DNA from: F1-120-MAGs238 sp964484185 | Lineage (GTDB): Bacteria > Planctomycetota > Phycisphaerae > Phycisphaerales > UBA1924 | DNA length: 64,000 nt | Assembly: GCA_964484185.1 (NCBI GenBank) | Contig: CAZAEQ010000003.1 | Span: forward strand, 1 to 64,000 | Direction: 5' to 3' | Shown here: in pieces, positions 60,506 through 64,000 of the stretch | Numbering within the stretch: the stretch's first letter is position 1 | Layout: each line of letters opens with the position of its first letter | The notes under the pieces: model-generated | What the model was told of the DNA's origin: nothing | The model's database searches: none | The model's input: the letters and a program-made list of their open reading frames with translations, nothing else | Program-made: the position numbers and the translations under genes

Positions 60506-60985
60506 TCAAACCTCAACCCGCTCAAACTGCACTCGCCCCGCAACTAGCCGCGCAAAATATCCTTCAATCGCATTCAGCCCCGTCACCCGATGCGCATACG
60601 CCGCCGCTCGCACAAGGTCCGCCTTCTGCACCAGCTCCAACCGCGGCTCAACCAATCCCATCCGCGCTGCATAGAACGCACATCCCTGATGCTCAATCAA
60701 CACCAGCCGCTTGAGCTTGTGAACCTCCACAAGAAACTTCAATTCATCAACCACGCCCTGCTCTTCCAGGTGCGCTTCCTGATGCCCCGCCAGACACGCC
60801 GGCCCACCCGGCAGCGCAACGCGGTCATACCGCGGCAGGTTCAGCCCATTCTGCAGAAAATCATCAAAGTGCTCATTGAGTCGGCCGTCCGAACAATAAA
60901 TCGCCGCGGCATGGATACGGGCCTGCTCATACTTCACGCGACTTTCATACTGCATCGGTAATTCCCCCAGTTCAGAATCGAACAC
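60506..60985 (-). CDS. Beta-carbonic-anhydrase-like protein
   Basis: 159 residues, shorter than typical beta-carbonic anhydrases (~200). The zinc motif parts are in order: C31-x-D33-x-R35 in YCSDGR and H99-x2-C102 in IEHQGCAFY. The spacing between them (68 residues) is in the family range. Strands VALPGG and KRLVLIEHQGC are typical. Bicarbonate formation is likely but unproven because of its small size; some such proteins are not anhydrases. The start may instead be the Met at 60955. Confidence 0.65.
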   Translation of the reverse strand: MFDSELGELPMQYESRVKYEQARIHAAAIYCSDGRLNEHFDDFLQNGLNLPRYDRVALPGGPACLAGHQEAHLEEQGVVDELKFLVEVHKLKRLVLIEHQGCAFYAARMGLVEPRLELVQKADLVRAAAYAHRVTGLNAIEGYFARLVAGRVQFERVEV

Positions 60986-61109
60986 CCATTCTTAGTACCC
61001 TCACGCTCCGGCGTGGTCCCAAAATCGGGGCAATCTCCCCATTGCTACTCCCTATCGCCGCCACCACTATCTTCGCAGTTAGCCATTCGAACCTAAGAGG
61101 AGAGAAAGC

Positions 61110-61331
61110 ATGTCTCATCAGACCCACGCCGAGAAATTGCAAGCCCGCGAGGCCTCGATCAATCCGACCCAGACCATCACCGGCGAGCCCTGCGCTCACC
61201 CCGCCGCCTGCGACATCCGCCGCCGCGCCTATGAAATTTCAATTGCCCGCAATGGCGGTCCCGGCGATGAAACAAGCGACTGGACTCAGGCCGAGCAGGA
61301 ACTCGCTTCACTGCTCGAACTCAAAAACTGA
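61110..61331 (+). CDS. DUF2934 protein
   Basis: 73 residues. The C-terminal half carries the DUF2934 signature, IRRRAYEISIARNGGPGDET then DWTQAEQELASLL. The N-terminal half is polar (HAEKLQAREASINPTQT). These short proteins are common in bacteria, with unknown function. A GGAGAG site lies upstream. Followed by the DUF5661 gene 23 bases later, likely the same transcript. Confidence 0.8.
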   Translation: MSHQTHAEKLQAREASINPTQTITGEPCAHPAACDIRRRAYEISIARNGGPGDETSDWTQAEQELASLLELKN

Positions 61332-61354
61332 TCGGCGCCCTGCAAGGAGCAAGC

Positions 61355-61672
61355 ATGAGCACTCGACTAATCTCAAACGACGAAGCCCGCGAAATCGGCG
61401 CTGCCCTCAAAATCGACTGGAGCAAAATCGATCTCGAGCAGTTCCGCCGCGGCCTGGAAGTGGAATTCGAACACGGCTCGCGCGACCCCGAGACGGATGT
61501 CACGCACGACGACCCGATTCTCACCGGCAAAATCGCCTGGGCCCATCTCAAAGAGTTCCGCGATTACTACTCACGCCTCGACAAACTCGAGGCCGAAGCC
61601 AAGGCGTATTGGTCAAAAGTCCCGCAGGAACCAGAAACAGCAGAAATCGCCAGTCCCGTCGACTCACTGTAA
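61355..61672 (+). CDS. DUF5661 family protein
   Basis: 105 residues. Matches the family pattern: EAREIGAALKIDWSKIDLEQ, FRRGLEVEFEHGSRDPETD, and TGKIAWAHLKEFRDYYSRLD. An EHGS and a HL motif with Asp residues may bind metal; function is not established. AAGGAG lies seven bases before ATG. Converges on the cytochrome gene. Confidence 0.8.
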   Translation: MSTRLISNDEAREIGAALKIDWSKIDLEQFRRGLEVEFEHGSRDPETDVTHDDPILTGKIAWAHLKEFRDYYSRLDKLEAEAKAYWSKVPQEPETAEIASPVDSL

Positions 61673-61678
61673 TTGCGG

Positions 61679-62302
61679 TCAATGTGCATACTTGGTGTGA
61701 CACTCGCCGCACGTTGTCCCGATCGTCGCCAGCAGCGCAGAAGCCTTCTTTGCATCTACATTTCCCGCCGCCAGCATGTCTCGCAGTGATGTCGCATGAT
61801 CGCCGCATTTTTTGAGCAACGCCGCAAATTCCGCCGGCTTGCTCTTGGCCTTGTCGCCTTGCTCAAGCTTGCGGAACAGGTCAATCAACTTCCCTGCTTC
61901 TCTGGCGGGGTCCGCAAAAGCCTTGGTCGCAACCCACCCCGCCTTCTCAATCTCAATGAGATTCCCATCGACCTGCCCGATATCCCCCATCGCCTTGCTG
62001 AAACTGCTCCGCGGCGGCGGGCCTAATCCAAATCCGCCCTGCAACAAAGTTGGAACAGGAGCTGCGGCCGGCGCGGGCGCAGGAGTTGCAGCTGGCGCTG
62101 GAGTTGGACTTGCTGAAGCGACTGGGGTAAACATCAAAGCGGGTGCGTCAGGCACAGGCGTGCACGCGCCAGCTGTAGTAGAAACGCACATCGCAACCGG
62201 AGCGTTCGCCGCGGATTTCGCTGGTTCGCTGTTCGTGCAGGAGATCAACCCTGCGCAAGAACCGGAAAGAGTAACAAGTGAAATCAACGTACGTGCATTC
62301 AT
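61679..62302 (-). CDS. Exported c-type cytochrome with cytochrome c'-like helical domain
   Basis: 207 residues from ATG near 62302. The N-terminus reads as a signal or lipoprotein signal (LVTLSGSCAGLISC). A Pro/Ala-rich linker of about 50 residues follows. The C-terminal domain is four-helix-like (DPAREAGKLIDLFRKLEQGD, FAALLKKCGDHATSLRDML) and ends with the haem-binding CxxCH, C-G-E-C-H near residue 200, as in cytochrome c' where CxxCH lies near the C-terminus. Probably carries electrons in the periplasm. Confidence 0.75.
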   Translation of the reverse strand: MNARTLISLVTLSGSCAGLISCTNSEPAKSAANAPVAMCVSTTAGACTPVPDAPALMFTPVASASPTPAPAATPAPAPAAAPVPTLLQGGFGLGPPPRSSFSKAMGDIGQVDGNLIEIEKAGWVATKAFADPAREAGKLIDLFRKLEQGDKAKSKPAEFAALLKKCGDHATSLRDMLAAGNVDAKKASALLATIGTTCGECHTKYAH

Positions 62303-62338
62303 ACAAAGCTCCCATGGAAAGTTGAGCCGAGTATACAT

Positions 62339-62701
62339 GGCGATGGCATCAGCGCACCATCCAAAGTTGCGTGCAGTGACGAGCCTGTTACCAGTAGCAT
62401 CGGCTTACCAGTCGAAGAGTCGCCTGTGGAGACCCAATGGATCTTGCACATTGGTTCTGTATCCAACAGCAACCTCCGCGCCAGGCGCACTTCAACGCAC
62501 GCACTCCCCGCGCTAGTACCTCGGACGTAAGTCCGATGGCGATCACCACCTCTCTGCACCAGCTGCCGAAAGCTTCACCAGCTTGCGATTTCAACTCGGT
62601 CAATGCCCCCTCGCCCCCAGCGCGGGGCGCGCGAATGTAGCCGATGGCGCAGAGACGCCTCGTCACCAGCCACCGGCCAGCCCCCTCAAAACCGCTTCCT
62701 A
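62339..62701. other. 363-bp intergenic region with no supported gene
   Basis: Between the leftward cytochrome and leftward dockerin gene. No domain-bearing frame is present. A 6-bp stem TCGGAC/GTCCGA lies near 62520-62535. It should hold the cytochrome promoter. The remainder shows nothing I can interpret. Confidence 0.45.
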
Positions 62702-62727
62702 AGAAAAATGCCGCGACTCTCGCGGCA
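62702..62727 (-). terminator. Intrinsic terminator after the large dockerin gene
   Basis: TGCCGCGA (62709-62716) and TCGCGGCA (62720-62727) form an 8-bp stem with a three-base loop. On the minus strand it is followed by TTTTTCTT. It lies 16 bases past the stop at 62743. Confidence 0.75.
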
Positions 62728-62742
62728 GAAATCAACCCGCAT

Positions 62743-64000
62743 TCAGCACCCAATACTGAAACGATCCACAAAATCAAGATAGTCAAAGAAATCAATCGAG
62801 CCATCTCCATTGAAATCCGCGAGTGAGTCATTCGATGAGAACGCATCAACAAAGTCGAGATAGTCGAAAAAATCAACGCCATCGTCGCCATTGAAATCTG
62901 CCCGGCATGTAATCACGACATTCGCCGACCCGCTCAAAGTTGTTCCACAAGAATTGGTGGCCGCGAGAGTGTATTGACCCGACTGTGTCGGATCAGTCGC
63001 GTTGATTGTGAGTGTGGCTGTCGAAACCCCGCTGTAGATTGACGAGTTGAAGAGACTAGCGCCATTCTTACGCCAGCGGTAGGTGACAGGGCCCGCGGGT
63101 TGAACACTTGCAGAAAGCTGGATCTGATCGCCCCCGAAGTAGCTGCCGCCCACTGGATGCGATGCGAACGCCGCCCGGCATGAAAGTTCTGCAGCATTGC
63201 TCGTAACGGTGTTGCACGAACTGGTTATGACGCAGTCATACATGCCTTGATCGACGAGTTGCGTCCCCGAAATTGTGAGGCTCGAAGTATCTGCCCCGCT
63301 GAACCGCCCACTGTTTGAAACCCCGACTCCCGCGTGTCTCCATTGGAATTGGAGATTCGAACCCGTCGCTTCGACGTTGAAAATGACGGTCTGATTTACC
63401 ACCAGTGATTGGGGCACCGGTTGCTGAGTGATTATCGCCGCCTCAGAACTTGTGTTGAGTATGACCGCGATGTAGTTGCCGTTGTAACTTGGTGTCGCAA
63501 TATCTTGTTTGCCATCGTTGTTGAAATCTCCAACGGCAGCTGACCCTGGAGTTGAAACTGTGGCATGATTTGAAACTGGCAAGAAAGTCCCTGATTGCGC
63601 GGGATTCCCACGTAGAATCGAGACCTCGCTGCCTTGGGTAACAACGATATCTTGAATGCCATCACCATTCATGTCTGACGCAAACGGGCGGGTAGAAAAG
63701 CCTCCGACTGGGTAGAACACTGCTGGCGCAAACGTGCCGCCAATGTCGCCCAATAGGACCGCCACATTGTTGAACTGTGTTGGTGCGACAAGGTCAGGCA
63801 CACCATCCCCATTGAAGTCCCCGATGGAAACCTCGTGAGGGTGGGGGTACACGCTGTAGCTGACGGGGGATTGAAGCGTCCCGTTTGCGTTGCTGATCAG
63901 AATCGAAAGGGTGTGACCAAGATAATTCGCAACAGCCAAGTCTGCACGGCCATCGCCGTTTAAATCGGCAGAAGAAACCGAGCGAGGATGTGATCCAACT
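62743..64000 (-). CDS. Large secreted FG-GAP/Ig-like protein with GC-terminal dockerin module (partial)
   Basis: The reading frame stays open to the right edge, so the N-terminus is missing; 418 residues are visible. The first part has VCBS/FG-GAP repeats with Ca-binding loops (ADLNGDGRADLAVANYLG, GDFNGDGVPDLVAP, DMNGDGIQDIVVTQG). Two Ig-like segments follow (FNVEATGSNLQFQWRHAG, VTYRWRKNGASLF), each with a Cys pair. The C-terminal module is ADFNGDDGVDFFDYLDFV and ADFNGDGSIDFFDYLDFV, ending RFSIGC. Probably a surface adhesin or glycan-binding protein. Ends at a strong terminator. Confidence 0.8.
   Translation of the reverse strand, partial: VGSHPRSVSSADLNGDGRADLAVANYLGHTLSILISNANGTLQSPVSYSVYPHPHEVSIGDFNGDGVPDLVAPTQFNNVAVLLGDIGGTFAPAVFYPVGGFSTRPFASDMNGDGIQDIVVTQGSEVSILRGNPAQSGTFLPVSNHATVSTPGSAAVGDFNNDGKQDIATPSYNGNYIAVILNTSSEAAIITQQPVPQSLVVNQTVIFNVEATGSNLQFQWRHAGVGVSNSGRFSGADTSSLTISGTQLVDQGMYDCVITSSCNTVTSNAAELSCRAAFASHPVGGSYFGGDQIQLSASVQPAGPVTYRWRKNGASLFNSSIYSGVSTATLTINATDPTQSGQYTLAATNSCGTTLSGSANVVITCRADFNGDDGVDFFDYLDFVDAFSSNDSLADFNGDGSIDFFDYLDFVDRFSIGC

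Noticed and set aside
62388..62891. 167-codon minus-strand frame near the end of the window
   Set aside because: Overlaps the coding end and terminator of the large dockerin gene in another frame and shows no family features.
1..64000. CRISPR arrays, insertion sequences, integrases, tRNA or rRNA genes
   Set aside because: I looked for repeat-spacer patterns, transposase motifs, GTTCGA-type tRNA arms and rRNA stretches and found none that held up.

Overview
The window looks like chromosomal DNA of a planctomycete, most likely of the Phycisphaerae line. This is inferred from gene content, because no rRNA or tRNA is present. The clues are: five secreted proteins ending in a paired EF-hand-like dockerin module that finishes in Gly-Cys; an ECF sigma factor of the type paired with a Ser/Thr kinase-WD40 protein; a HYExAFE-family protein; a prepilin-like protein with a terminal VDGH motif; and Gram-negative envelope lipid-transport proteins (an AsmA/TamB-like giant and a YdbH-YnbE-YdbL operon). 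No phage, insertion sequence, CRISPR array or integrase was seen.

Layout. 1-1787: tail of an unknown gene, then a TVP38/TMEM64 membrane protein and a one-pass membrane protein. 1788-2523: long leader region. 2524-12917: a tightly packed plus-strand run of rne, dxr, three tandem TPR-GT41 (O-GlcNAc transferase-like) glycosyltransferases joined by stop/start overlaps, and a class IV aminotransferase. 12971-20361: minus-strand envelope and secreted genes, including a 1493-residue AsmA/TamB-like protein and a HYExAFE protein. 20475-21884: a ketoacyl synthase homologue with no catalytic residues. 21977-24939: three exported proteins (dockerin protein, astacin protease, tail-fibre-like protein). 25315-32047: ECF sigma factor, WD40 kinase, an RGG-GxxExxY fusion and a normal FabF. 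32044-35771: upp, a sulfotransferase fusion and a zinc-ribbon/Yip1 protein. 36446-39260: YdbH-YnbE-YdbL operon. 39478-44507: secreted charged protein, anti-sigma/ECF sigma pair, CPBP protease. 44596-49739: yajQ, three tandem dockerin proteins, a degenerate metallo-beta-lactamase-fold protein and a CgeB-like glycosyltransferase. 49790-55877: another ECF sigma/zinc-finger anti-sigma pair, then a GldA-GldF-GldG-DUF4340 ABC exporter operon. 55932-64000: small conserved proteins, a DUF1573-rhodanese-MauE operon, a beta-carbonic-anhydrase-like protein, DUF2934 and DUF5661 proteins, a c-type cytochrome and a dockerin protein cut by the window edge.

Themes. Three ECF sigma factors each sit beside a likely partner (kinase, membrane anti-sigma, zinc-finger anti-sigma). 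Much of the rest concerns the cell envelope and exported proteins. Several genes keep a familiar fold but have lost catalytic residues (the KAS homologue, the GxxExxY protein, the MBL-fold protein). Others are unusual fusions (RGG-GxxExxY, sulfotransferase-Wzt_C-like). I did not find a defence island or a clear new multi-gene machine. The strongest candidates for new biology are the catalytically dead KAS, the RGG-GxxExxY fusion and the planctomycete YdbH-YnbE-YdbL operon with a doubled YdbL.
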